Assembly (NCBI GenBank): GCA_013368795.1
Contig: JABFXX010000435.1
Span: 1 to 34,265 of the forward strand
Direction of reading: 5' to 3'
From: Kofleriaceae bacterium
Lineage (GTDB): Bacteria; Myxococcota_A; Polyangia; Haliangiales; Haliangiaceae
DNA: 34,265 nt
Each line of letters starts with the position of its first letter. The first letter of the stretch is position 1. The notes beneath the pieces were generated by a model. The model was not told the origin of the DNA. It worked only from the letters and a program-made list of their open reading frames with translations, and did not search any database. The position numbers and the translations under genes were made by a program. Below are positions 25,265 to 32,727 of this stretch, piece after piece.

Positions 25265-25285
25265 CGAACACGACGGTAGTGTTCG
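25265..25285. promoter_or_regulatory. Inverted repeat between divergent DinB and lipoprotein genes
   Basis: CGAACAC (25265-25271) and GTGTTCG (25279-25285) are perfect seven-base arms around a seven-base spacer. The repeat is 22 bases from the DinB start and 26 from the lipoprotein start, where an operator for both genes would be placed. No regulator gene is adjacent. Confidence 0.4.
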
Positions 25286-25311
25286 CGCGCCGGGCGTCGT
25301 ATAGCACCGTC

Positions 25312-26115
25312 ATGCAGAAGCTGGTGGTCGTGTCGGTGCTCGCGCTGTTCGCATGCAAGAAGGAAGCGCCGCCAAAGAACGAGTTCGAAGCGTTCGAGCG
25401 CAAATTTGTCCGCGAGAACGAGCTGCTCGCACAGGCCATGCGTGCGCGTGGCGAGAAGGTCGACGACAAGGACGTCCTGACGAGCTACCGGGCGGTGTTC
25501 ATCGGGCCCTCAGGCGTGTTCGTCGATCGCAAGCTCGTCGCAACCCTCGCAGAGATTGACAGCAAGCACACCGAGCTGGACGCCGCGATCGACGCGAACG
25601 CGAAGCTGTTGCCGACCGTCGGCTGGCGCGGCCTGGCGGTCACGTTCAACCTCGAGGACGAACCGGCCGCCAACGCGATGTCCGCGCTGCACCTGTTCGC
25701 CGACCGCGAGACCTACTTCAACGTCGTGCGCGAGGATCCCGAGGTCCCGCAGATGGCGAGTCACATCTTGTGCAGTCAGATGAAGCTGCGCGACAAACCA
25801 GCCAACGATGCCAGCGCGGTGCCACAGCTTTCGGTGCTGCTCGATCCGAAGGTCATCTGGGTGGGTGTGTCGAAGCTGAACGAGTTCCAGGAAATTCCAG
25901 ATACAGGTGACGAGCGCGACTTCGCCAAGCTCGAGATGACGCTCAGGGAGCACAAGGCGAGCGAGCTGTTTGGCGAACGCACCGATGTCGAGCTCGGCGC
26001 CGCTGCCGGGACAAGCTCGCAGGTCCTCCACGCACTCGGGGCGTTGTGCGACGCCGGCTTCGTCGACATCGCGCTCTTGCCGCGCGATCAGCTCAGCGCA
26101 GTGCCACAGCTCTGA
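25312..26115 (+). CDS. Lipoprotein, hypothetical
   Basis: A 267-residue exported protein. MQKLVVVSVLALFACKKE is a short lipoprotein signal with lipobox ALFAC (Cys15). The mature part starts with a charged helix (FEAFERKFVRENELLAQAM) and then has the look of a repeated alpha/beta unit: VFIGPSGVFVDRKLVATLAE in the first half and LLDPKVIWVGVSKLNEFQE in the second. Such repeats occur in periplasmic domains that follow the ExbD/TolR pattern, but I cannot assign a family. Cys in SHILCSQM and ALCDAGF may pair. A frame open far upstream is shadow of the DinB gene; the ATG at 25312 gives the signal peptide. The next gene is a histidine kinase 190 bases away, probably a separate unit. Confidence 0.75.
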   Translation: MQKLVVVSVLALFACKKEAPPKNEFEAFERKFVRENELLAQAMRARGEKVDDKDVLTSYRAVFIGPSGVFVDRKLVATLAEIDSKHTELDAAIDANAKLLPTVGWRGLAVTFNLEDEPAANAMSALHLFADRETYFNVVREDPEVPQMASHILCSQMKLRDKPANDASAVPQLSVLLDPKVIWVGVSKLNEFQEIPDTGDERDFAKLEMTLREHKASELFGERTDVELGAAAGTSSQVLHALGALCDAGFVDIALLPRDQLSAVPQL

Positions 26116-26198
26116 CCTGCGGACTGCGAACCGTGGGTTCCCGAAATTCTTGGGTCAGAGGTCCGGGACACACATTTTGATACCGTCGCCATCGCGGC

Positions 26199-26217
26199 CG
26201 TTCTCATTCTGAGAACG
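26199..26217. promoter_or_regulatory. Perfect short palindrome upstream of the CHASE3 kinase gene
   Basis: CGTTCTCA and TGAGAACG, perfect eight-base arms around TTC, lie 88 bases upstream of the kinase start and 83 bases after the lipoprotein stop. No T-run follows on either strand, so an operator is more likely than an intrinsic terminator. A TTGATA at 26177-26182 could be a -35 box, but I cannot place a matching -10. Confidence 0.4.
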
Positions 26218-26305
26218 TACGGGAACCGGAGCCGCGCGCCATCGCCACATCGGCCGCAGGTCGTCGTGGCTCGGCGGCTGCATTGCGTCCGCTGCAGGAA
26301 CCAAG

Positions 26306-27754
26306 ATGATCATGCGAAGGCGCCTTGGACGGTTCTGGCTGACCGCGATGATCGGGTATGGCGTGGTTGTCTTGCTGCTCGCGGGCGGGATGATTCTCGC
26401 GGCACGGCGGTTCAACCTGGTCGCCGCGACACACGTCAATCAAGTCCGGACCGGAGAGAACCAGATCACGTTCGCCGAGCGACTGCGCTGGAGCGGTGAA
26501 GCAATCGTTTCGACGGGCCGCGGCTATCTGATCTCCGGTGACCCGGTATTTCTGCAGAGGCTGCGAGATGCTCAGGACGACTTCGATCGAGGCATTCGGA
26601 CCCTGACGCAGGGTACATCCGACGTCACCACGAGCGCGTTCGTGACGGCGGTAGAAGGAGACGCAAAGGCGTTTCGAAGTCACCAGGAGATCCTTGTCGA
26701 GGCGGCACATGGCGAGGACATGAGCACGCTGGCGCGACGATTCGAGACCGAGTTGGTCCCGCTGCAGCGAGAGCTCGGAGCCTCACTGGATCGACTGATC
26801 GACCACGAGGAATCGGCGATCGACGATCTCTATCGACGGGTCGCGGGCGAACGGTCTCGATTGCGAGGCCTGTTGAACACGTTGGTGGGAATCCTGGTTG
26901 CAGCGAGTCTCGCGATCGCGGCGTACATCGCAAACGTGCTCGGCCGTTCGTACCGAAAGGAACAGACCGCGCTGCAGACCTCCCGAAGGGCCGTCGCAGC
27001 ACGCGACGAGATCATGGGGATTGTCGCACACGACCTACGCAATCCACTTGCTTCGATCTTGCTGCACGCCGAGGTGCTTCGCGAGGGCGAAGACAGCGCC
27101 ACGACGAAGATCCACGCCGAAAGGATCGAGGCGGTAGCCTTACGCATGGAATCGTTGATCGGCAGCATGCTCGATGTCGCCACGATCGAATCGGGGCACT
27201 TGTCCGTGATTCCCAGGCCAACGGCCGTGAGCCGCCTGGTGGACACGGTCTTCGAGATGTTTGGCGACGCTGCCGCCAAGAAGCAGCTCGTACTCGAGCG
27301 TCCTCGAGAACGCAGCGAGCTCGTCGTTCGCGCAGATCAGGATCGCGTAGTCCAGGTCCTCCAGAACCTCGTCGGGAACGCGACCAAATTCACTCCGCAG
27401 GGTGGTCGTATCTCGATCGCCGCTGTACGCGACGGTGAATTTGTACGCTTTCAGGTGTCCGACAACGGACCTGGGATCGTGCTCGAAGATCTTGCATCCG
27501 TCTTCGACCGCTTCTGGAAGCATGAAACTCGCGGCAAGAAGGGTACGGGGCTCGGACTCTTCATCGCGAAGGGCATCGTCGAGGCCCACGGCGGTCGGAT
27601 CTGGCTCGAGAGCGTTCCGGGACGTGGAGCCACGTTCTATTTCACGCTCCCGTTGTGCGAAGGCGTTGCGGCGACGAGCTCGTGCCCGGCGCGAGGAGGT
27701 CCTCAGAATGAGGTCAGCAATATCCACGAAGACAATCAAGCGCTCGCCCACTGA
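26306..27754 (+). CDS. CHASE3-type membrane sensor histidine kinase
   Basis: A 482-residue inner-membrane kinase. The first membrane helix is about residues 12-33, the second about 189-211, and the 155 residues between have the all-helical form of a CHASE3 sensor (RWSGEAIVSTGRGYLISGD is typical). A short coiled linker leads to the phosphoacceptor His242 in IVAHDLRNPLAS. The ATPase domain has NLVGNATKF (Asn358), DNGPG (386-390) and GTGLGLFIAKGIVEAHGG. All catalytic residues are intact. The last 30 residues overlap the next small gene. No response regulator is near, so its partner is elsewhere. AGGAA precedes ATG at 26306; ATG at 26312 is an alternative. Input signal unknown. Confidence 0.93.
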   Translation: MIMRRRLGRFWLTAMIGYGVVVLLLAGGMILAARRFNLVAATHVNQVRTGENQITFAERLRWSGEAIVSTGRGYLISGDPVFLQRLRDAQDDFDRGIRTLTQGTSDVTTSAFVTAVEGDAKAFRSHQEILVEAAHGEDMSTLARRFETELVPLQRELGASLDRLIDHEESAIDDLYRRVAGERSRLRGLLNTLVGILVAASLAIAAYIANVLGRSYRKEQTALQTSRRAVAARDEIMGIVAHDLRNPLASILLHAEVLREGEDSATTKIHAERIEAVALRMESLIGSMLDVATIESGHLSVIPRPTAVSRLVDTVFEMFGDAAAKKQLVLERPRERSELVVRADQDRVVQVLQNLVGNATKFTPQGGRISIAAVRDGEFVRFQVSDNGPGIVLEDLASVFDRFWKHETRGKKGTGLGLFIAKGIVEAHGGRIWLESVPGRGATFYFTLPLCEGVAATSSCPARGGPQNEVSNIHEDNQALAH

Positions 27755-27893
27755 TGAAGACGGCCAGGCTCTTCGCCCGGGTCGCGAGGATTCAGAGCTC
27801 AAGCGACGCGCGATCGAGCGATGGGAGAACGAAGGCGGCCGACCGTTGCCAACCGACAGCAGTGTCGAAATCGAACGGCGCGATCGCAACTGA
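27708..27893 (+). CDS. Small DUF2934-like protein
   Basis: A 61-residue charged protein overlapping the end of the kinase gene by 47 bases. A very good ribosome binding site, GAGGAGGT, lies about eight bases before its ATG at 27708. The core SELKRRAIERWENEGGRP resembles the DUF2934 pattern (I-x-x-x-A-Y-x-x-W-x-x-x-G-x-P) of small proteins often found near stress or signalling genes in proteobacteria, except that the usual Tyr is Ile. No membrane segment or Cys. Translation is probably coupled to that of the kinase. Its function is unknown; the family match is by eye and could be coincidence. Confidence 0.6.
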   Translation: MRSAISTKTIKRSPTDEDGQALRPGREDSELKRRAIERWENEGGRPLPTDSSVEIERRDRN

Positions 27894-27910
27894 TTGTTAT
27901 CGCCTCGAGC

Positions 27911-27934
27911 TGGTTGTCATCGAATCGACAACCA
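27911..27934. repeat. Inverted repeat after the small DUF2934-like gene
   Basis: TGGTTGTC (27911-27918) and GACAACCA (27927-27934) are perfect eight-base arms around an eight-base loop, 18 bases after the stop. It could be a hairpin that ends or stabilises the kinase transcript, or an operator for the next gene; there is no T-run after it. Confidence 0.4.
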
Positions 27935-28007
27935 AACGAGCGCCTGACCACTGCTATCGCGCGAACCACAGCGGCATGCGCTTCGCAACAGGCTGAGTCC
28001 GCCGACC

Positions 28008-28457
28008 ATGCGCCGCGAGTCCGACACGCTGCATCTGTTGATGCTTGAAACCACCTCGAAGCCGCGCGAGTACGTGGCGATCGCGCGACTCCTTCATGAA
28101 GCGAGCGAGCAAGTGTCCGACGAGGCGCGACTCCGTTCACTCGCGATCACCGTCGTCGCGGTGGACGACGAGGTGTTCGTCAACCGGCACTACGTAAAGA
28201 TCGTTCTTGTTGCGATGCTTCGCAGTGCGATCGAGCGGACGCACCGCAACGGCAGAATCGTCATCACGGCCCAAGAAATCGAGCGTGATCTGGCGTTCGC
28301 TGTCTACGCGTCTGGGCCTGCGCAGTCGCATTGGAGCGAGACGGACGAGCTCGCGCGAATCCATGCTCGCGCGCTGGGCGGGCGATTCTGGCGAGGCGAT
28401 CCGTCTGACGGAAGGCTGGCGCTCTTCACCCTGCCGCTCTACATGGACGAGAATTGA
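28008..28457 (+). CDS. Degenerate histidine-kinase-like ATPase domain protein
   Basis: A 149-residue soluble protein that follows the layout of a HATPase_c domain: a strand (LAITVVAVDDEVFV), the long helix where the N box lies (HYVKIVLVAMLRSAIER), strands GRIVITAQEI and DLAFAVYASGP, the lid helix TDELARIHARALGGRFW and the closing strand LALFTLPLY. The key residues are lost: the N-box Asn is Arg or Ser, DxGxG is replaced by YASGPA and the second Gly-rich loop is absent. There is no dimerisation domain or phosphoacceptor His. It probably cannot bind ATP, and may act as a docking or decoy partner of the kinase encoded 250 bases upstream. ATG at 28008 is used; ATG at 28041 is possible. Confidence 0.55.
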   Translation: MRRESDTLHLLMLETTSKPREYVAIARLLHEASEQVSDEARLRSLAITVVAVDDEVFVNRHYVKIVLVAMLRSAIERTHRNGRIVITAQEIERDLAFAVYASGPAQSHWSETDELARIHARALGGRFWRGDPSDGRLALFTLPLYMDEN

Positions 28458-28511
28458 TGTTGCTTTCGGTTGGCACCAGACTCGCTGGTGTCGTCGACAA
28501 CAAGACCGCGG

Positions 28512-28988
28512 CTATTCTTCAAGCGCGAGAGCTCCGACGACGCGCTTCGCCAGCGATTCGCCAGCATCCCACCGGGTCTCGCGCGGCCCGGCCACCTGGA
28601 TCCGCACCGAGCCGGCGGTCTCAGGAATACGTTTCGCCCAGTTCACGACCTCTGCCAACGATGCGCTCGGGTCGACGATTCTGAACGGAATGCGAACGCT
28701 GCGGACGGCCGGGAGCATCCATGACACGCCTGCGGAGCGCTCGGGTTGTTCGGCGTTGGGGACGAGCACCAGGACTGCCGACGCGATGCCAAAGTTCGCA
28801 CGCACCGCCTGTCGCGGCCCTCGCTCGAGCGATGGCGTGAGGTGCGCCGCGACATGCTCGGGGATCAAGCCAAACTCGTCGCGCCGATCCAGTGGCATGA
28901 AGCCTGCGACCGTGATGCCATACCTCACCGCGGCGAGGTGGGCACCGCGCTCGACACCGGTCTGCCCGGAATGAATGACGATGAGCAC
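28512..28988 (-). CDS. Putative molybdenum carrier family protein (Rossmann-like)
   Basis: A 158-residue soluble protein. IHSGQTGVERGAHLAAVRYG near the N-terminus, then the characteristic GFMPLDRRDEFGLIPEHV, matches the putative molybdenum carrier group (related to the LOG/SLOG Rossmann-like nucleotide-binding folds), whose usual opening is SGGQTGVDRAALDAA. The second Gly is replaced by His here. AVLVLVPNAEQPERSAGV corresponds to the middle strand and helix. The real cargo is unclear for the family: the molybdenum name comes from one structure, and nucleotide binding is equally likely. Start is GTG with AGGGA about four bases upstream. It stands alone on this strand, with 155 bases to the hemerythrin-like gene. 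Confidence 0.75.
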   Translation of the reverse strand: MLIVIHSGQTGVERGAHLAAVRYGITVAGFMPLDRRDEFGLIPEHVAAHLTPSLERGPRQAVRANFGIASAVLVLVPNAEQPERSAGVSWMLPAVRSVRIPFRIVDPSASLAEVVNWAKRIPETAGSVRIQVAGPRETRWDAGESLAKRVVGALALEE

Positions 28989-29143
28989 GCGTTCCCTGAC
29001 CGCAACGTGCCCCGGAGCGGCTGTCGACGGGCCGCTCTACACAATTTGCAACACGAAGCATGCACTCGTACCGAAAGCTACGGTCGGTGATCTTGCGTAG
29101 CTCATCGTGACAGGCTCCAAGACGGCGGTGGCCGTCTGGCCTG

Positions 29144-29677
29144 TTACTGCGCCCGCACCGATTTGCTGTGCCGTCGTGCCTCGCGCGTCACAGCCCGAGC
29201 GGGCGGTGCACCCTGCGCAGCGCGAGCAGGCTCGAGCTCCCAGCGATAGCTGGTGGCAAACGCGTTGACGATCGACCTGTACATGGGTCGGGGCAACTGG
29301 CTGGCGAGCACAGGGACCAGCTGATGGGTGAGCTCCTTGCCATGCTCGCTGATCCCGTCCGCGAGCTGCAGCGCCGCGAGCTTGCGCAACGCAGGCGCGC
29401 GCTTCGACCTCAGCCGGTCCAGTGCGGTGAGCTGTTCGGCACGTCGGCCGCGAGCGTCGTCCAGCAGGCGTTGTAGGTCGTGCCGAAGCGTCACACGAGT
29501 GAATGCCGGGAAGAGAATTTGTGTCTCGGCCGCCGCCAGCGCACGGAGCACGTGCCCCGCATCGGCGAGAACGTGGGCGACACCACCAATCGCGTAGTCC
29601 TTGAGGCAAGCGAGCACGCGGGCGTGCTCTCGCTCCAGGAGAGCAACGAGAGCATTGTGTTCGCCGTGCCAGGCCAT
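29144..29677 (-). CDS. Hemerythrin HHE domain-like protein
   Basis: A 177-residue helical protein. It opens HGEHNALVALLEREHARVLA, then HVLADAGHVLRALAAAETQILFPAFTR, where the ETQILFP stretch matches the E-x-x-x-x-FP that follows the second helix in hemerythrin-like proteins. His residues are spread as for a di-iron site, but the last helix lacks a clear His pair (ISEHGKELTHQL is the best candidate). Such proteins bind O2, NO or iron. The C-terminus is a basic, Ala/Arg-rich tail. AAGG lies ten bases before the ATG. A pirin gene starts 112 bases away in the opposite direction. Confidence 0.7.
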   Translation of the reverse strand: MAWHGEHNALVALLEREHARVLACLKDYAIGGVAHVLADAGHVLRALAAAETQILFPAFTRVTLRHDLQRLLDDARGRRAEQLTALDRLRSKRAPALRKLAALQLADGISEHGKELTHQLVPVLASQLPRPMYRSIVNAFATSYRWELEPARAAQGAPPARAVTREARRHSKSVRAQ

Positions 29678-29788
29678 GTTGGCTGGCCTTTCACGTTGCG
29701 TGCCGACGAAGATCTTCCTAAGCGCCCGCCACGCCGTCGCGATCCTTCGCGCTGTCGGCTCCGGTTCGCTTTGGCGCTAGGGTGAACC

Positions 29789-30679
29789 ATGATCCAGCTG
29801 GTCATCGATCAACGACGACGCGACCTCGGCGGCTTCGAGGTCGGGCGCGTGTTGCCATCGGGGCTGCGTCGCATGGTCGGCCCGTTCATCTTCTTCGACC
29901 ACATGGGTCCGGTGGACTTCCCGCGCGGTGTTTCGCGCAGCGTCGACGTTCGTCCGCATCCGCACATCGGCCTCTCGACGGTGACGTACCTGTTCGAAGG
30001 CGAGATCATGCATCGTGACAGCGTCGGGAGCGAGCAGCCGATCGTGAAGGGTGACGTCAACTGGATGATCGCCGGCCGCGGTATCACGCACTCGGAGCGA
30101 TTCGAGCGCGCGCGGGCGATGGGCGGCCACATGCACGGCATCCAGTCCTGGGTCGCACTTCCGACCGAGGTCGAGGAGATGGATCCCGCGTTCGCGCACC
30201 ACGACGCCAAGGCACTCCCCGAGTACAAGACCGATACGCTGCGCGCCCGCCTCGTCGCAGGTGCTGCCTACGGCGCGACCTCGCCCGTGCAGACGTTCTC
30301 GCCGATGTTCTACGTACACTGGGAGCTCGTCGCCGGTGCCACCGCAGAGATCGAGGCCCGGTATCCCGAGCGCGCCGCGTATGTCGTAACGGGAACGATC
30401 GAGATCGATCACCAGCGGTTCGACGCCGGCAAGATGATCGTCCTCGACCCGGGCCAGGCCGTTGCAGCGACGGCGGTGACCGACGCGACCGTGGTGCTCG
30501 TCGGTGGCGAACCGATCGGCCCGCGCTACATCGAATGGAACTTCGTGTCGTCTTCACGCGAGCGCATCGAGCAGGCGAAGGCCGACTGGCGCGCGCAGCG
30601 GATGAAGCTGCCGCTCCATGACGATCAGGAGTACATCCCGTTGGCCGAGCCGTCTCCTCCGGCGAACCCGATGTCGTAG
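29789..30679 (+). CDS. Pirin family protein (cupin, possible quercetinase)
   Basis: A 296-residue bicupin of the pirin family. The first cupin has RPHPHIGLSTVTYLFEGE and HRDS, then GRGITHSERF, giving the three His and one Glu (His57, His59, His101, Glu103 by my count) that bind iron. The second cupin (about 170-260) includes YVVTGTIEID and VLVGGEPIG, the typical end of the family. The pirin opening FIFFDHMGPVDFP is clear. Some bacterial pirins break down quercetin and others act as redox-linked regulators; the sequence does not decide. The start follows AGGGTGA. Its neighbours (hemerythrin-like, azoreductase) are also redox proteins, but they are on the other strand. Confidence 0.93.
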   Translation: MIQLVIDQRRRDLGGFEVGRVLPSGLRRMVGPFIFFDHMGPVDFPRGVSRSVDVRPHPHIGLSTVTYLFEGEIMHRDSVGSEQPIVKGDVNWMIAGRGITHSERFERARAMGGHMHGIQSWVALPTEVEEMDPAFAHHDAKALPEYKTDTLRARLVAGAAYGATSPVQTFSPMFYVHWELVAGATAEIEARYPERAAYVVTGTIEIDHQRFDAGKMIVLDPGQAVAATAVTDATVVLVGGEPIGPRYIEWNFVSSSRERIEQAKADWRAQRMKLPLHDDQEYIPLAEPSPPANPMS

Positions 30680-30687
30680 CGAAGCAA

Positions 30688-30954
30688 CTACCTCGCGCAG
30701 CGGCTTGCGACGAAGTCCTCGACCAGGAGCCCGGTGTGCGGATGGCCGTGCTCGAGAGCGAACACGCGGACGCGCAAGCCGTCCTGTGAAGGCGAGATCC
30801 GGCAAAACGAGCCATGCTGCGAACGCGGCCGGCACGCGACGTCGAATTCGTCGCCGATCCAGACGCCGTCGCCCGACATCGTCGACGGACCGCCCTTCGG
30901 CCGGATCGCGAACTTGGCGGCATATCGGATCGAGTGCTTGCCGAACGGCTTCAC
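30688..30954 (-). CDS. Small hypothetical protein coupled to azoreductase
   Basis: An 88-residue ORF starting at GTG 30954, four bases inside the azoreductase stop (GTGA overlap). It begins KPFGKHSIRYAAKFAIRP and continues GDGVWIGDEFDVACRPRSQ and LRVRVFALEHGHPHTGLLVE, which read like ordinary folded protein rather than shadow. Three Cys and several His suggest a disulfide or metal site. I do not know a homologue. The same frame stays open upstream, inside the azoreductase gene, and there reads GCWDVKCGTLAV, which also looks protein-like; so the real gene could once have been longer, or a frame change may have joined it to the 3' end of azoreductase. Confidence 0.5.
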   Translation of the reverse strand: MKPFGKHSIRYAAKFAIRPKGGPSTMSGDGVWIGDEFDVACRPRSQHGSFCRISPSQDGLRVRVFALEHGHPHTGLLVEDFVASRCAR

Positions 30955-31667
30955 CGCGAGCGTGCCGCACTTGACATCCCAGCAGCCAAGGACGGGCTCG
31001 CGCGAAGCGAATGGGGCAACCCGATCGCGAGCTCTCGCACGAGGGCGTGCACTCGTTGTTCCGCGTCGGCGATCGATCGGGCGAAGCGCTCGTCGCCGAA
31101 CTCCTGGTACTCGATTGCGACGAGGTGGATGTCTTTGCGCACGACGCCGAGGTACTGCCCGGTCGTCGCGATGTGCGGATCGAGGTGGTTCGACGCCGCG
31201 CGCACCCCCCCGGGTTGGAAGCCGAACTCACCGCGGGAGCTGAGGACGACCAGGTGCTTGCCCGAGAGCTCGGGCTCGATGGGAAAGTCCCCGCGCGCGA
31301 GGTCGAAGGAGAAGGTCTCGCCGACGCGAGCGATCTGGTCGACCCACGCCTTCAAAGCGCTCGGCATGCCGTAGTTGTACATGGGCACACCGAGCACGAT
31401 GAGGTCGGCCGCGCGCACCTCGGCGATGAGTGTGTCTGAGAGCGCAAGCGTGTCGCGCATCTCCGTGCTGCGTTCCGCTGGTGGGGTGAAGGCTGCGGCG
31501 ATCCATGCCTCGGACATGTGCGGCGGCGGCGCTAGCCCGAGATCACGGCGAATGATCTCAGCGTCGGGGTGCTGCTGTCGCCACTGTTCGACAAACAAGC
31601 TCGAAAGGCGGCGAGAGAGAGAGCGCTTCGTCCGCGCGCTGGCGTCGATGTGAAGCAGAGTGGTCAT
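30951..31667 (-). CDS. azoR: FMN-dependent NADH azoreductase/quinone reductase
   Basis: A 238-residue flavodoxin-fold oxidoreductase. TLLHIDASARTKRSLSRRL is the FMN-binding opening, VLGVPMYNYGMPSALKAWVD with ARVGETF is the AzoR signature, and LSSRGEFGF plus DPHIATTGQYLGV close the fold. It reduces azo dyes and quinones by two electrons with NAD(P)H. Usual length is about 200-210, so the last 25 residues (after AEQRVHALVRELA) are extra and low in complexity; they may be a harmless extension or the result of a changed frame near 31020. The start follows AAAGGAA. It is divergent from the LysR-type gene (167-base gap), its likely regulator. Confidence 0.93.
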   Translation of the reverse strand: MTTLLHIDASARTKRSLSRRLSSLFVEQWRQQHPDAEIIRRDLGLAPPPHMSEAWIAAAFTPPAERSTEMRDTLALSDTLIAEVRAADLIVLGVPMYNYGMPSALKAWVDQIARVGETFSFDLARGDFPIEPELSGKHLVVLSSRGEFGFQPGGVRAASNHLDPHIATTGQYLGVVRKDIHLVAIEYQEFGDERFARSIADAEQRVHALVRELAIGLPHSLRASPSLAAGMSSAARSR

Positions 31668-31834
31668 GCAACGTTCCTTTGCCCTGCGGGCGTCGAATCG
31701 TGCTGCGAACATGCAGCTCCGTCGACGAACGGACAACGCGCGTTCCCGTCACCCGACGATGAGAGTTCGGTCACCTGTCGTCCGTCGTTCTCGGGCACTG
31801 GACTTGCTGCGTCACTTGCTCGATTCATTGGGAG

Positions 31835-32638
31835 ATGAAGCCGCTCCCTTCGCTCGCGACGCTCCGAGCCTTCGAGTGCGCTGCGCGCCACTCGAGTTTC
31901 AAGGCCGCCGCCGCGGAGCTGCGCGTGACTCCGACTGCCGTCAGTCATCGCATCCGCGCGCTCGAGGAGGTGCTCGGCGTGGAGCTGTTCGAGCGACGCA
32001 CGCGACAGGTCGTGCTCACCGCAGAAGGGCACGCGCTCTACCCGACGATCCGCGACGCCTTCGAGAGCATGGCGTACGCGCTCGACTCGGTGAGACAGCG
32101 CGAGCTGCGGCGGGTCGCCGTGCTGTCCTGCACGGTGGCGTTCGCTGCGCGCCGGTTGGTTCCTCACTCGGGCGCCTTTCGTGACGCGCATCCGGGCTTG
32201 GTCGTCGAGCCGCTGCTCGTCGATCGATTTGCGCCGGTCGCCAGCCCCAGCCTTGCTCTTCGCGCCGTGGAGCAGCTCCGCGAGACGACGCTCGTGCACT
32301 TCGACTGGGCGAAGCGCGCTGATCCGCGTCGACCGACGTGGTCGCTGTGGGCCCAGCGTGCGGGCATCGCCTGGCTCGACACCGAAGCGGGCCTCACCTT
32401 CTCGGACGAGGCGCAGGCCATTCAGGCGGCCCTCGCCGGTCAAGGTGCAGCGCTGTTGAGTACGACGCTCGTCGCCGACGAGCTCGCATCCGGCGCTCTG
32501 GTGCAACCGTTCGGGCCAGAGCTCGATGGGTACCGCTACGACTTCGTCTACCCCGAACGGCGCGTACTCCCTGCGGCGGTGCCGGTGCTACGCGCATGGG
32601 TCCTCGAGGCGCTGGGCCTCAAGTCTAACGCGCGCTGA
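31835..32638 (+). CDS. LysR-family regulator (GcvA-like), effector domain shortened
   Basis: A 267-residue regulator. The winged helix is at residues 6-65 (SLATLRAFECAARHSSFKAA, VTPTAVSHRIRALEEVLG, FERRTRQVVLTAEG), of the GcvA subgroup. The effector domain begins normally (VAFAARRLVPHSGAFRDAHPGL), then jumps straight to VVEPLLVDRFAPVASPSL. In GcvA-like relatives about 35 residues lie between these points (the strand after HPG and the segment containing DLAIRYG). The total is about 30 short of the usual 295-305. The deletion is in frame, so the protein could still be made, but ligand sensing would be altered. The gene is divergent from azoreductase, its probable target. Confidence 0.85.
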   Translation: MKPLPSLATLRAFECAARHSSFKAAAAELRVTPTAVSHRIRALEEVLGVELFERRTRQVVLTAEGHALYPTIRDAFESMAYALDSVRQRELRRVAVLSCTVAFAARRLVPHSGAFRDAHPGLVVEPLLVDRFAPVASPSLALRAVEQLRETTLVHFDWAKRADPRRPTWSLWAQRAGIAWLDTEAGLTFSDEAQAIQAALAGQGAALLSTTLVADELASGALVQPFGPELDGYRYDFVYPERRVLPAAVPVLRAWVLEALGLKSNAR

Positions 32639-32727
32639 TGGACGCTTGGCACGTCAGTCCGGTGTAGCCGCGTTTGACGCGCTCGCGTTTCGCCGCGTCA
32701 GGACACGGGAAAACATCGGCACGGTCG

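Noticed and set aside
29015..29037. GAGCGG/CCGCTC inverted repeat upstream of the molybdenum-carrier-like gene as a terminator
   Set aside because: Six-base GC arms with an 11-base loop and no T-run are expected by chance in such DNA.
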